NCBI RefSeq assembly: GCF_000732195.1 | Contig: NZ_JNNU01000014.1 | Coordinates: 1 to 64,000 of the forward strand | Direction of reading: 5' to 3' | DNA: 64,000 bases | Source of the DNA: Neorhizobium vignae | Lineage (GTDB): Bacteria; Pseudomonadota; Alphaproteobacteria; Rhizobiales; Rhizobiaceae | In this document: piece by piece, positions 1 through 8,938 of the stretch | Layout of the letters: each line of letters starts with the position of its first letter | Numbering within the stretch: position 1 is the first letter of the stretch | Notes under the pieces: model-generated | What the model was told of the DNA's origin: nothing | Seen by the model: the letters and a program-made list of their open reading frames with translations, nothing else | Databases searched by the model: none | Position numbers and translations under genes: made by a program

Positions 1-837
1 GCGACCACCGGCATCATCTACGCCTCCAGCGAACTTACCAAGCAGCTCGTAGGTTCGTTCATCCGTGATGCCGACGGCAATGTCACGGTCAAGTCCATCA
101 ATGTCGTCCTCGACGAAACCAACGTCCTGTTCGACTTGAGCGGTGGCCGCGGCGGTCTTCTCGACGCCAACGCACTCAACGGTTTCCGCGCCATCAAGTA
201 CGACGACGGCACGACGAACCAGAAGGAATACTTCGGCAAGATCAACACGTCGGCGTATTATGCGACCAACTCCGTCTGGAAGGACATCGGCGGCGGCGTG
301 TTCATGCGCGGCGACACCAATGGCGTCTACTCTTCGGGCTCCAACGGCACCTACATGATCAAGGTTGGCGGCGCTTACATCGACGCAATCTACACGACCA
401 AGGGCTATGACTTCTCGGCCGGCGCGACTGCGACGGGCGGCATCAAGTACTCTTCGGACATCTCGGTCTCCGACCTCGACATCACCAGGCTCGAAGACTA
501 TCGCGACTCCAGCGGTGTCAGCTACCTCGGCCTCGGCACCAGGGCCAGCGATGAAGATATCATGGCGGCATTGACCTCGTTCGTCGACGGTCAGCTGGAA
601 GCGATGAACAGCGGGGCGGCCAAGCTCGGCGCCGTTGCGAAGCGGCTCGAGATGCAGTCCGACTTCGTCTCCAAGCTCACCGACTCGATCGACAAGGGTG
701 TCGGCCGACTGGTGGATGCGGACATGAACGAAGAGTCGACCAGGCTCAAGGCACTGCAGACCCAGCAGCAGCTGGCGATCCAGTCGCTCTCGATTGCCAA
801 CTCCGACTCGCAGAACATCCTGTCGCTCTTCCGTTAA
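1..837 (+). CDS. Flagellin (5' end outside window)
   Basis: Filament subunit. The reading frame is open from base 1 and ends with TAA at 835-837, so 278 C-terminal residues are visible and the D0/D1 N-terminus lies upstream. The end has the classical flagellin C-terminal helix (GVGRLVDADMNEESTRLKAL, then QQQLAIQSLSIANS and NILSLFR). The middle domain (LFDLSGGRGGLL, GGAYIDAIYTTKGYDFSAGA) is nearly the same as in the next gene, so the two are recent paralogues. A strong terminator follows at 862-893, so this gene is probably its own transcription unit. In S. meliloti-like bacteria the first flagellin of such a cluster is FlaA, the essential one; that assignment here is by position only. Confidence 0.95.
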   Translation, partial: ATTGIIYASSELTKQLVGSFIRDADGNVTVKSINVVLDETNVLFDLSGGRGGLLDANALNGFRAIKYDDGTTNQKEYFGKINTSAYYATNSVWKDIGGGVFMRGDTNGVYSSGSNGTYMIKVGGAYIDAIYTTKGYDFSAGATATGGIKYSSDISVSDLDITRLEDYRDSSGVSYLGLGTRASDEDIMAALTSFVDGQLEAMNSGAAKLGAVAKRLEMQSDFVSKLTDSIDKGVGRLVDADMNEESTRLKALQTQQQLAIQSLSIANSDSQNILSLFR

Positions 838-861
838 CAAGACGCGCCATTCCGCACAAAG

Positions 862-893
862 AAGCCGCGCCCTTTTGGGGCGCGGCTTTTTTT
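862..893 (+). terminator. Rho-independent terminator after first flagellin
   Basis: A perfect 11-bp stem (862-872 with 878-888), a TTTTG loop and a run of seven T (887-893) lie 25 bases after the stop codon. Confidence 0.93.
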
Positions 894-904
894 ATGTCCC
901 GGTA

Positions 905-1010
905 GTTTTTGTTAACTTTCCTAAATTCCATTTAACCTTTGTTAACCATTTCCACCTTAACTGAGCTCATCGAAACGATGGGTTAACCAAGACGAAGAAA
1001 AGGTTAACAG
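905..1010 (+). promoter_or_regulatory. GTTAAC-rich promoter region of second flagellin
   Basis: The hexamer GTTAAC occurs four times in about 100 bases: 911-916, 941-946, 982-987 and 1003-1008. Further TTAAC variants lie at about 932 and 956. The block sits 80-180 bases before the flagellin start codon at 1089, which has its own SD (AAGGGG, about 1074-1079). In rhizobia late flagellar promoters depend on Rem and VisNR rather than sigma-28, and no sigma-28-type promoter was seen. Whether the repeats bind Rem is inference. Confidence 0.45.
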
Positions 1011-1088
1011 GCATCAGGCCAAGCCAACGTTCACCGGTGTAATCCCGGAAATGTCCCTTCCATCTAGCCAATCAAGGGGCAAACCAAC

Positions 1089-2357
1089 ATGACCAGCATT
1101 CTTACCAATATCGCAGCTATGGCTGCTCTCCAGACTCTGCGTAACATCGACAGCCAGATGCAGACCACCCAGGACCGGGTTTCCTCCGGCCTGCGCGTCG
1201 GCACCGCTTCCGACAACGCCGCCTACTGGTCGATCGCGACCACCATGCGTTCCGACAACGGCGCTCTCTCGGCGGTTCAGGACGCTCTCGGCCTCGGCGC
1301 CGCCAAGGTTGATACCGCCTATTCCGCAATGGAAAGCGTTGTCGACGTCGTAAAGGAAATCAAGAACAAGCTCGTTACCGCCTCGGAAGCCGGCGTCGAC
1401 AAGGCGAAGATCCAGGCAGAAATCTCGCAGCTGCAGGATCAGTTGAAGAGCATCACGTCTTCTGCTTCGTTCTCCGGTGAAAACTGGCTGCAGGCCGAAG
1501 TCGGCGGCGCCTCCAACCCCACCACGGGCGTGATCTACGCGGCCAGCCCGGTCGTCAAGCAGGTTGTAAGCTCCTTCATCCGTGATCCCGATGGCAACGT
1601 TGCCGTCAAATCGGTGGATGTCATTCTGAACGAAACGAACGTCCTGTTCGACTTGAGCGGCGGTCACGGCGGTCTGCTCGACGGCAATTCCTACAATGGC
1701 TTCCGGGCGATCAACTATGATGATGGCACGACAAACCACAAGGATTACTTCGGCAAGATCAACACTGCCGCGTTCTATGCTACGGACGCGCTCTGGAAGG
1801 ATGTCGGCGGCGGCGTCTACATGAAGGGCGACACCAACGGCATCTATACGTCCGGCACCGGCGGCACCTATCTCATCAAGGTCGGCGGCGCCTACATCGA
1901 CGCCGTTTACACCACCAAGGGATACGACTTCTCGGCCGGTGCAACGGCAACGGCCGGCATCAAGTACGCCGCCAACATCTCCATCTCCGAACTGGACATC
2001 ACCAAGCTCGATGACTATCGCAATTCGAACGGTGTCAGCTATCTCGGGATGGGGACCAAGGCCAACGACGCCGATCTCATGGCCGCCCTCAACTCGTTCG
2101 TCGATGGTCAGCTCGAAAAGCTCATCAGCGCGACGGCAAAACTCGGGTCGATCAACAAGCGCATCGACATGCAGGAAGCTTTCGTCTCCAAGCTGACCGA
2201 CTCCATCGACAGCGGCATCGGCCGACTGGTGGATGCCGACATGAGCGAAGAGTCGACCAGGCTCAAGGCCCTGCAGACCCAGCAGCAACTCGCGATCCAG
2301 TCGCTCTCGATCGCCAATACCAGTTCCGAGAATATTCTGTCGCTCTTCCGTCAGTAA
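1089..2357 (+). CDS. Flagellin (complete, 422 aa)
   Basis: Filament subunit exported by the flagellar type III system. The N-terminal D0/D1 region starts MTSILTNIAAMAALQTL and carries RVSSGLRVGTASDNAAYWSI (residues about 30-50). The C-terminal helix repeats RLVDADMSEESTRLKALQTQ and ends SLFRQ. The length is typical of rhizobial flagellins. The start fits the SD AAGGGG, and both flagellin ends align with the neighbours. It has its own upstream region and its own terminator (2427-2454), so it is monocistronic. Probably flaB-like by position, but the paralogues cannot be named safely without alignment. Confidence 0.96.
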   Translation: MTSILTNIAAMAALQTLRNIDSQMQTTQDRVSSGLRVGTASDNAAYWSIATTMRSDNGALSAVQDALGLGAAKVDTAYSAMESVVDVVKEIKNKLVTASEAGVDKAKIQAEISQLQDQLKSITSSASFSGENWLQAEVGGASNPTTGVIYAASPVVKQVVSSFIRDPDGNVAVKSVDVILNETNVLFDLSGGHGGLLDGNSYNGFRAINYDDGTTNHKDYFGKINTAAFYATDALWKDVGGGVYMKGDTNGIYTSGTGGTYLIKVGGAYIDAVYTTKGYDFSAGATATAGIKYAANISISELDITKLDDYRNSNGVSYLGMGTKANDADLMAALNSFVDGQLEKLISATAKLGSINKRIDMQEAFVSKLTDSIDSGIGRLVDADMSEESTRLKALQTQQQLAIQSLSIANTSSENILSLFRQ

Positions 2358-2685
2358 GCGGCGCTCTAGGCTAGGAGCGGTTTCGTCCTGCTCTGCTGGC
2401 GTGATAGCAAATATTCCGGAAAGAAGACCGCGTCTCGAAAGAGGCGCGGTTTTTCGCGTTTGGCGCGTGGCTTGCGCGAAACCTGCACGGTTGTCGGATA
2501 GGCCGTTAAGACTTCATTAACTTCTTGCCAATCCTCAGCCGGGTTTGATAACTGTCGATTTAACGATTTGTTAAGAACGACAGACCGCCCGCATCTGTGA
2601 TGCTGAGTGGCGGTACGCATGATGCCTCTCGTCGTTTCCGGTGAAGTACTCCGGATTTCCAGACCATTTGACCGAGGCACGGCCG
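2358..2685. other. Intergenic region between flagellins
   Basis: This 328-base stretch holds the terminator of the upstream flagellin (2427-2454) and, after it, an AT-rich segment (about 2500-2575) with several TTAA cores (CGTTAAG, ATTAACT, TTTAACG, GTTAAG) like those before the previous flagellin. No convincing small gene was seen. The ORF track's upstream extension of the third flagellin into this area lacks flagellin homology. Confidence 0.6.
2427..2454 (+). terminator. Rho-independent terminator after second flagellin
   Basis: A 10-bp stem (2427-2436 with 2441-2450, one G:U pair) is closed by a GAAA tetraloop and followed by TTTTT. Confidence 0.9.
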
Positions 2686-3975
2686 ATGACCAGCATCCTG
2701 ACCAATCCCGCCGCTATGGCTGCCCTGCAGACGTTGCGCTCGATCGACCGCAACATGGAAATCACTCAGGCGCGGGTTTCCTCGGGCATGCGGGTTCAGA
2801 CGGCCGCGGACAATGCAGCCTACTGGTCGATCGCAACCACGATGCGCTCCGACAATCATGCGCTCTCGACCATCCAGGACGCGCTTGGCCTCGGCGCCGC
2901 CAAGGTGGACACCGCCTACACGGCGATGGAAAGTGCGATCGACACTGTCGTCGAAATCAAATCCAAGATCGTTGCGGCTTACGGCGTCGGCTCCAATCGC
3001 GGCAAGATTCAGGAAGAAATCGCCCAGCTCCAGGAACAGCTGAAGAGCATCTCGGACTCGGCGACCTTCTCCGGCGAGAACTGGCTTCAGGACTATATCA
3101 GCGACGGCGGTACCAACGCTCAGGAAAAGCCGGTCGTCAAACAGGTGGTTGCGTCGTTCACCCGCACGGCCTCCGGCGAGGTCGCGGTCAAGACCGTCGA
3201 CTATACGCTTGATTCCAAGACTGTCCTTTTCGACCTCAACGGCGGCAATCTCGGCATCTTGGACTCGTCCGTGAAGTTCGTTGCCGAGAGCGAAGTCGCC
3301 GTGGACATGACAACTTCCAACGGCACGATGGGTTCAACGAACGCGTCCTACGCGGTTTCGGTTCTCGCCGAAAGCCAATTGATGGCGCTGGGACCGGATA
3401 CGAATACAGCCGACACGAGCATCTACGCAGTCGGCGGCAATTTTTATCTGAAGGTCGGGGAAGGTAAGTGGGCGCAGGTGACGACGACCGATCCGGCTAC
3501 GGCACCGGCGGTAACGACCCCTGCTCACGACGACGGCACGACCAAATATTATTTCGTCGTGACCGCCGCGAACAACCTGAACAATCGAAAACTTGGGATA
3601 TCGGTCACCACGGTCGACATCAACAAGCTGAACGACCTCGCCTTAAAGATGAACACGATGGTCCCAGGCTCGGCGCCGAACACTGACGCGGTGCTTGATA
3701 TGATGGAGCGTTTCCTCGACAAACAGCTTCTGGCGATGACGAGTGCCGCTTCGAGCCTGGGCTCGATCCAGAAGCGCATCGATCTGCAGGAAAGCTTCGT
3801 CGCCTCCCTGACTGACGTGATCGACAAGGGTGTCGGCCGACTGGTCGATGCGGACATGAACGAGGAGTCGACACGGTTGAAGGCGTTGCAGACCCAGCAG
3901 CAGCTCGGCATCCAGTCGCTCCAGATCGCCAACACCAACGCCGAAAACATCCTGCAGTTGTTCCGGCAGGGTTAA
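2686..3975 (+). CDS. Flagellin (divergent third copy, 429 aa)
   Basis: Third filament subunit. The start at 2686 (MTSILTNPAAMAALQTL) is chosen because it aligns with the other flagellins and has GAGG at 2674-2677; an in-frame ATG 45 bases upstream adds 15 unrelated residues. The conserved ends match the paralogues (ASFSGENWLQ-like segment, RLVDADMNEESTRLKALQTQ, final LFRQG). The central domain from about residue 190 differs completely from the first two, lacking their GGAYIDAIYTTKGYDF block and carrying a Thr/Ala-rich segment instead. It is therefore probably a minor filament component. No clear terminator follows. Confidence 0.95.
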   Translation: MTSILTNPAAMAALQTLRSIDRNMEITQARVSSGMRVQTAADNAAYWSIATTMRSDNHALSTIQDALGLGAAKVDTAYTAMESAIDTVVEIKSKIVAAYGVGSNRGKIQEEIAQLQEQLKSISDSATFSGENWLQDYISDGGTNAQEKPVVKQVVASFTRTASGEVAVKTVDYTLDSKTVLFDLNGGNLGILDSSVKFVAESEVAVDMTTSNGTMGSTNASYAVSVLAESQLMALGPDTNTADTSIYAVGGNFYLKVGEGKWAQVTTTDPATAPAVTTPAHDDGTTKYYFVVTAANNLNNRKLGISVTTVDINKLNDLALKMNTMVPGSAPNTDAVLDMMERFLDKQLLAMTSAASSLGSIQKRIDLQESFVASLTDVIDKGVGRLVDADMNEESTRLKALQTQQQLGIQSLQIANTNAENILQLFRQG

Positions 3976-4243
3976 GACTGCGCGGCGCCGGTCACCCGGC
4001 CGCCGCCTGATGCTCGGTCGAACCTGTCCGCGAGGTTCGATGCAATGCGGTATCTTCATCCTCGCGCAAGTTTAACTTCCTACCGTTCCGCTAAGGTCCG
4101 GCGAAGTGTCTTGTGTCGCCGAGGACAAACGAATGGCAACCTTGTCGGGATGATACGATGATTGCAGCGGTGACGATTTGCGCTTTCGGGAGGCTCATGA
4201 CGAGCCTCGAACGAAAGGCGACGGCAGGGCAGGGGGACGCTCG

Positions 4244-4885
4244 ATGAGTGCTTCGCTCGCCCGCTACCTGAAGGATTTCAGCGAGCCGCAGGCCCCACCG
4301 TTGCCCTTGCTGGCCGATGGTTTCGGGGATGGCTTCGAAGACGATCCGGCATTTCCCACGGTCGTTGAGGAGCCTGTCGATATCGAAGCCGAACGCGCCG
4401 AGGCCTATGCGAAAGGCCATGAGGCTGCGTCCGGGGAGCTTCAACAGCGTTTTGATGAGGAGCGGCAGGCGCTTCTGACCGCGCATGCCGAAGAGATGGC
4501 GGCGCTGCGCGAAAAATATGAAACCGAGGCGGCTGCGATGATCGCGACCGGACTTCAGGGCATTGCCGGATTGACGGCCCAGGCGGTCAGCGATCAGACG
4601 GCAAGGATCCTGTCGCCTCTTCTCGACGAAGCGCTCGTCGCCAAGGCGATATCCGACATGGCGGATATCATCCGCAGCGCAATACTCGAAGGCGACGTCG
4701 GCACCTTGACCGTCCGCGGTCCGCTGCATCTGTTCGAAAAACTGAAAACTGCGCTTGGAGAGCCCACCCTACTCCTGCGCCATATCGAAGCGCCTGACCT
4801 CGATATTGCGGTCGACATCGGCGAGAGCGCCCTTGTGACCCGGATGTCCGCATGGCTGGCGAGTCTGAAGAAGGTATTGGGATGA
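4244..4885 (+). CDS. FliH-like coiled-coil motility protein
   Basis: Protein of 213 residues. The start at 4244 is preceded by AGGGGG (4231-4236); an in-frame ATG at 4178 has no such site. The N-terminal third is acidic. Residues about 50-110 form a charged coiled coil (ERAEAYAKGHEAASGELQQR), as in FliH/YscL stators of the export ATPase, and the C-terminal half looks like a small globular alpha/beta domain. Its stop codon overlaps the motB start (ATGA), so it is cotranscribed with the motor genes. A FliH role (holding back and delivering the FliI ATPase) is inferred from shape and place. No decisive motif is visible. Confidence 0.6.
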   Translation: MSASLARYLKDFSEPQAPPLPLLADGFGDGFEDDPAFPTVVEEPVDIEAERAEAYAKGHEAASGELQQRFDEERQALLTAHAEEMAALREKYETEAAAMIATGLQGIAGLTAQAVSDQTARILSPLLDEALVAKAISDMADIIRSAILEGDVGTLTVRGPLHLFEKLKTALGEPTLLLRHIEAPDLDIAVDIGESALVTRMSAWLASLKKVLG

Positions 4886-6204
4886 GCGAAGGCGAAAACC
4901 ATCACCACGGCAAGAACGAGGTCGTCATCGTCAAGCGACATGGCGGCGGACACGACGACGGCGCCCATGGCGGCGCCTGGAAGATCGCCTATGCCGACTT
5001 CATGACCGCGATGATGGCGTTCTTCCTCGTCATGTGGCTGGTCAACGCCGCCAACGAGGAGACGAAAGCCTCGATGGCGAGTTATTTCAACCCGATCAAG
5101 CTTTCCGACGAGACACCGGCCTCGAAGGGATTGGAAAAGCCGGTCGATGCGGCCGAGGGCCAGGAAAACGGCGAGAAGTCGAAGGTCAAAGCCGAGGGCA
5201 ACGTCCAGGGCTCTGCGGCGGCGACCGGAGAGGACATGACCTCGACGTCAGGCGACGAACCGAATTATTCCGAGGCGGACTTCTTCGAAAACCCCTATTC
5301 CGTTCTTGCCGAGATCGCTCAGCAAGTGGGCCAGCAGGCAAATGTCAGCGCCAAGGGCGAGGGCGGTGCCAGCGATTCAGGCCCCGCGACCGGCGCCGAC
5401 GGCGGCCAGGCCTACCGTGACCCCTTCGATCCGGACTTCTGGACCAAGCAGATGCAGATGTCGCGCGCCGAAGGGCCCGAGCAGGCTGTGAAAACCACCG
5501 CGAGTGACGATCCGCTTGCCCAGATGGGGCAGGCGCCGCAATACCAGCAGGCGCCGAAATCCACTGAAGCCAACACGCAACTGCAGCAGACCCAAATGGC
5601 TGTTGCCATTCCCATCCCGCGTCCCGACCCGACGCAGATGGATAAGCCGCAGACGGCCTCGGGCGCTCAGGCGGCGAAGCCCGCCAACCTCAACGGACAA
5701 AAGCCGGAAGACGGTGCGAAAGCGGAAGAGCAGGCCGAGCTGAAGGCCGCCGACGAATTGAAGAAGGAAATCCAGCAGCAGATTTCCGGTATCGCCGGAA
5801 AACTCGCGGAAGGTCTCGTCGTGACGCCTGCGGAAGGCGGTCTGCTGGTGTCGATCTCCGACCAGGCGGATGATCCGATGTTCAACATCGGTTCGGCCGT
5901 GCCGCGCCGCGAAATGGTGCTGGCGATGGAGAAGATCGGCCAGATCCTCAAGGATCGAAAGGGCAGCATCGTCCTGCGAGGACATACGGACGGTCGTCAG
6001 TTCAAGGGTACCGAGAACGACAACTGGCGCCTTTCCATGTCCCGTGCTCACAGCGCCTATTACATGCTGGTGCATGGCGGCCTGGCGGAAGATCGCATCA
6101 AGCAGGTTTCCGGCTTCGCCGACAGGCGCCTCCAGGTGCCGGCCGATCCGCTTGCAGCCGCAAACCGGCGTATCGAAATCCTGCTCGAGGCGGACGAGGG
6201 ATAG
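4882..6204 (+). CDS. motB: Flagellar motor stator protein MotB
   Basis: Peptidoglycan-anchored half of the proton-driven stator. The start at 4882 overlaps the previous stop; an in-frame ATG 30 bases upstream lies inside the neighbouring gene. A His/Gly-rich cytoplasmic tail (residues 1-32) precedes the single membrane helix AYADFMTAMMAFFLVMWLVN. Asp39 in YADFM matches the proton-carrying Asp32 of E. coli MotB. Residues about 65-305 are a long Gln/Lys/Glu-rich linker, giving 440 aa against roughly 310 in enterics. The C-terminal OmpA-type domain has VLRGHTDGRQF and NDNWRLSMSRAHS. The long linker is usual for rhizobia. motC follows with overlapping codons. Confidence 0.96.
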   Translation: MSEGENHHHGKNEVVIVKRHGGGHDDGAHGGAWKIAYADFMTAMMAFFLVMWLVNAANEETKASMASYFNPIKLSDETPASKGLEKPVDAAEGQENGEKSKVKAEGNVQGSAAATGEDMTSTSGDEPNYSEADFFENPYSVLAEIAQQVGQQANVSAKGEGGASDSGPATGADGGQAYRDPFDPDFWTKQMQMSRAEGPEQAVKTTASDDPLAQMGQAPQYQQAPKSTEANTQLQQTQMAVAIPIPRPDPTQMDKPQTASGAQAAKPANLNGQKPEDGAKAEEQAELKAADELKKEIQQQISGIAGKLAEGLVVTPAEGGLLVSISDQADDPMFNIGSAVPRREMVLAMEKIGQILKDRKGSIVLRGHTDGRQFKGTENDNWRLSMSRAHSAYYMLVHGGLAEDRIKQVSGFADRRLQVPADPLAAANRRIEILLEADEG

Positions 6205-6206
6205 TG

Positions 6207-7478
6207 ATGGCTGTGGGCATAAAGTCCTTGGTTGCGGTTGGCCTCGTTTTCGGGGTCGCATTCGCGCCTGCGGCATCGGCTCAGGATCGTACGGACCTTG
6301 CGCCCTATGCGATGCTTCGGTCCCTGCAATTCGTGCAGGATTCCGTCGTGCTCGGCGATCATTCGGCCGCGGAAATGCAGCGCTTCATGCTGGGGACGAT
6401 CGACCAGCGCCTGCGGACGGCGCCCCCGTCTATCTTCGAAGATCCACGCAATGTCGACGCGGCGCTGATCTACGCCATGAGCGGCGGCAATCCCGCTACG
6501 CTCGAATATCTCGCCTCGCGCGACGTCGCGGGCAATTTCGATAACCGCGTTGCCGACGGGCTGAGAAAATACCTCGGCGGCCGCGGAACGTTGATCGAAA
6601 AAAGCCTCAGCGAAATGGCCAAGGAATATCGGGACGAGAAGATCGGGCCCTACCTTTCGCTCGTCAGCGGAAACGTGATGGTCGCCAAAGATCCGAAGGG
6701 TGCCCTGGTTTTTTATGATTGGGCACGCTTGACTGCGCCCGGCACGATCATCGAGGAAGCCGCGCTGCGTCGATCGGTGGCGATCACCGTCGATGCCAAT
6801 ATGGTGGCGCCGGCGCTCTCCTATTCGCGGAAATACGCGCGGCGCTTCATCCATTCGCCCTACGCCAGCCAGTTCGCGGATTTCTTCGTGCAGTTGGCTG
6901 TCGGCCATTTCGGTGAGATCACGGAGGAAGATATCGACGGAGCGCTGGAATTCATGGACGCCGACCGGCGCCGTGAGATTTTCCTGCGCATCGCGCGTTC
7001 GGCTGCGATCGCCGGCAAGAACGATCTCGCGCGTCTCGCCTCCGCAAAGGCCGAAGCGCTTGCCAAAAGTCCCACGCCCGAGGCCCTCGCGAAGCTTTAT
7101 GGCGGGTTTGCCAATATCCCGACGAAGGACATCGGGCAGGCCATTCAGGCGATTGCCGACGTTCCCGAGGAGACGCTGTCGCCACGCGACCGTGCTTTGC
7201 GGCAGGCCGCAAAAGTGGTGGCGGAGCAAGTCGTTAGCCGGCCTACGGTCGACAGCCTCGCACAAGATAAAGCTATCAAAGTGACCAATACAGAAGACGC
7301 GAAATCTCCAGTCGCGTTGCCCAGGAATGAGATCGCTGGGCCTGCCTCCGCCACGGAACGTCCGATGGCCGGCACCGCTGCCAAATTCGATCCGGCCTTC
7401 CAGACATTCGTCGATAGCGGTCGTTCGAAATTGAGTGCTATCGACGAAATGCTGAAGGAGGAGAACGCTTCCAAATGA
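6207..7478 (+). CDS. motC: Periplasmic motor protein MotC
   Basis: In S. meliloti, MotC is a periplasmic protein that acts with MotB to open or stabilise the stator. The 423-residue product begins with a signal peptide ending near ASAQDR. The mature part is largely helical (LAPYAMLRSLQFVQDSVVLG, then HSAAEMQRFML), without known enzymatic motifs, and the C-terminus is Pro/Ala-rich. ATG 6207 follows the motB stop directly; GTG 6204 is possible. SD GAGGG lies at 6196-6200. The stop overlaps the fliK start (ATGA at 7475-7478). The chaperone gene motE is not in this window. Confidence 0.93.
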   Translation: MAVGIKSLVAVGLVFGVAFAPAASAQDRTDLAPYAMLRSLQFVQDSVVLGDHSAAEMQRFMLGTIDQRLRTAPPSIFEDPRNVDAALIYAMSGGNPATLEYLASRDVAGNFDNRVADGLRKYLGGRGTLIEKSLSEMAKEYRDEKIGPYLSLVSGNVMVAKDPKGALVFYDWARLTAPGTIIEEAALRRSVAITVDANMVAPALSYSRKYARRFIHSPYASQFADFFVQLAVGHFGEITEEDIDGALEFMDADRRREIFLRIARSAAIAGKNDLARLASAKAEALAKSPTPEALAKLYGGFANIPTKDIGQAIQAIADVPEETLSPRDRALRQAAKVVAEQVVSRPTVDSLAQDKAIKVTNTEDAKSPVALPRNEIAGPASATERPMAGTAAKFDPAFQTFVDSGRSKLSAIDEMLKEENASK

Positions 7479-8938
7479 TTACTGACATTCTTGGTGGTGG
7501 TAAGACTGGCGCAGCCGACGCGGCTTCGTCTACGAAGCAGGGCGCTGCCGGTCGCAAAGGTGCGGACGGTTCAGCTGGCGGCTTCTCCGACGCTCTTTCC
7601 GGTTTTGACCGCGATGCGCCTTCGACCAATGCCGGCGACATGCCGGATGACGACGCCCGCGCGTCTTCCGCGGAAGAACGCATGGCTGGCGACGTCAACC
7701 AGGGCAAGCCCAAGCCGATCATCGACATCAAACCGCAATCCCTCCGCCGCCCGGTCGAGGGCGCGGACGAACCCGCCGGCGCCCTGAAGCAGGCGCCGGT
7801 GAACGAGCCCAAAGAAAAGCAGATGACCCCCGCCGAAAGGAAGCTTCGCGAAGCCCTGGAGGCCGCGAAAGCGCTCACGCGGAAGTCGGACGAGGTTCAG
7901 GGCAAGCGCGCCGCCAGATCCGAGAAGGACGCAGGGGCCGAGGCCGAGGGCGGCGAAGATCTCGACGTTTCCATGCTGGTCGCGGACGATGCCAAGATCA
8001 CCGACATGCTTTCGCTTTTGACGAACGGTGAGGCGACCGGCGCTATCAATGCGATGGTCTCGAAGAATGCCTCCGGGCAGCAGAACAAGCGGGCCAAGGG
8101 TCAGGATGACGACGGGCGCGAAGTCGATGCCCTCGGTCTGAAGGATGCCAAGCACCCAGGTGCCGGTGGCGCCGAAGGGGACCCGCTTTCGACGCCGGTG
8201 GAGGCGGATCGGGGCGCTCCCGGCACGCGTGTCTTCCGTTTCAGCAATGCGCGTAACGATCAGCATGTCGATATGGCCGTCAGTGGCCGGGGCGAACGCG
8301 GCACGGCGGAATTCAGATCGCCGTCGGGCGGTGCCGCCGAAAACATCACCGTGCTCGACGCCCGCCGCTTCCTCGGGCTCGCACCGAATTCGAACGGCGC
8401 CAATCTCACGGCGATGCTGTCGGGAGATGCCGATTGGGCGGGCGCCATGAGCCCGAGTTCGGCGCTTTCCAATGCCGCGGCGCAGAGCAGCACGGGCACA
8501 GTGGTGAATACGCTGAAGCTGCAGTTGAACCCACACGATCTCGGCGCGGTGACGGCCACGCTGCGGCTTCACGGCGAAGAACTCAATGTTCATCTGACCG
8601 TCGAGACGCGAGCGGCCTATCGCCAGCTAAGCGAAGACAGCGGCGGCATTCTGGATGCGCTGCGTGCCCAGGGCTTCGCAGTCGACCAGGTGACCATCAG
8701 CATCGCGCCGACGGCGGATTCCGATGGGACCAGCAGCCAGCAGGGGCAGCCCGGCCAGGGCGGCCAGCAGGCCATGGCCGAGGGCGGGCGTCAGGGCCAG
8801 GCTGCCGGCCGCGGCCAGCAGCAGAATGGGGAGCGCCAGGCCGCAGATCAGGGAACGAGGAACGCAAATGACGCGGCATCCGACAATGTGGCTGGTACCG
8901 CTCCTGGTGGCGCTCGTCCTGGTCAGCTCTACCTCTGA
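7475..8938 (+). CDS. fliK: Hook-length control protein FliK (MotD)
   Basis: Secreted ruler that switches export from hook to filament subunits; older rhizobial literature called it MotD. The N-terminal about 330 residues are Ala/Gly/Lys/Asp-rich and probably disordered. The conserved Flg_hook domain occupies roughly residues 345-410, with LKLQLNPHDLGAVTATLRLH and HLTVETRAAYRQL. The last about 65 residues are Gln/Gly-rich low complexity. The final 71 bases are shared, in another frame, with the start of the transglycosylase gene, which explains part of the odd composition. It is translationally coupled to motC. Confidence 0.94.
   Translation: MITDILGGGKTGAADAASSTKQGAAGRKGADGSAGGFSDALSGFDRDAPSTNAGDMPDDDARASSAEERMAGDVNQGKPKPIIDIKPQSLRRPVEGADEPAGALKQAPVNEPKEKQMTPAERKLREALEAAKALTRKSDEVQGKRAARSEKDAGAEAEGGEDLDVSMLVADDAKITDMLSLLTNGEATGAINAMVSKNASGQQNKRAKGQDDDGREVDALGLKDAKHPGAGGAEGDPLSTPVEADRGAPGTRVFRFSNARNDQHVDMAVSGRGERGTAEFRSPSGGAAENITVLDARRFLGLAPNSNGANLTAMLSGDADWAGAMSPSSALSNAAAQSSTGTVVNTLKLQLNPHDLGAVTATLRLHGEELNVHLTVETRAAYRQLSEDSGGILDALRAQGFAVDQVTISIAPTADSDGTSSQQGQPGQGGQQAMAEGGRQGQAAGRGQQQNGERQAADQGTRNANDAASDNVAGTAPGGARPGQLYL

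Noticed and set aside
840..1088. Sigma-28-type flagellin promoter
   Set aside because: No TAAA-N15-GCCGATAA-like element was found before any of the flagellins, in line with rhizobia lacking FliA.
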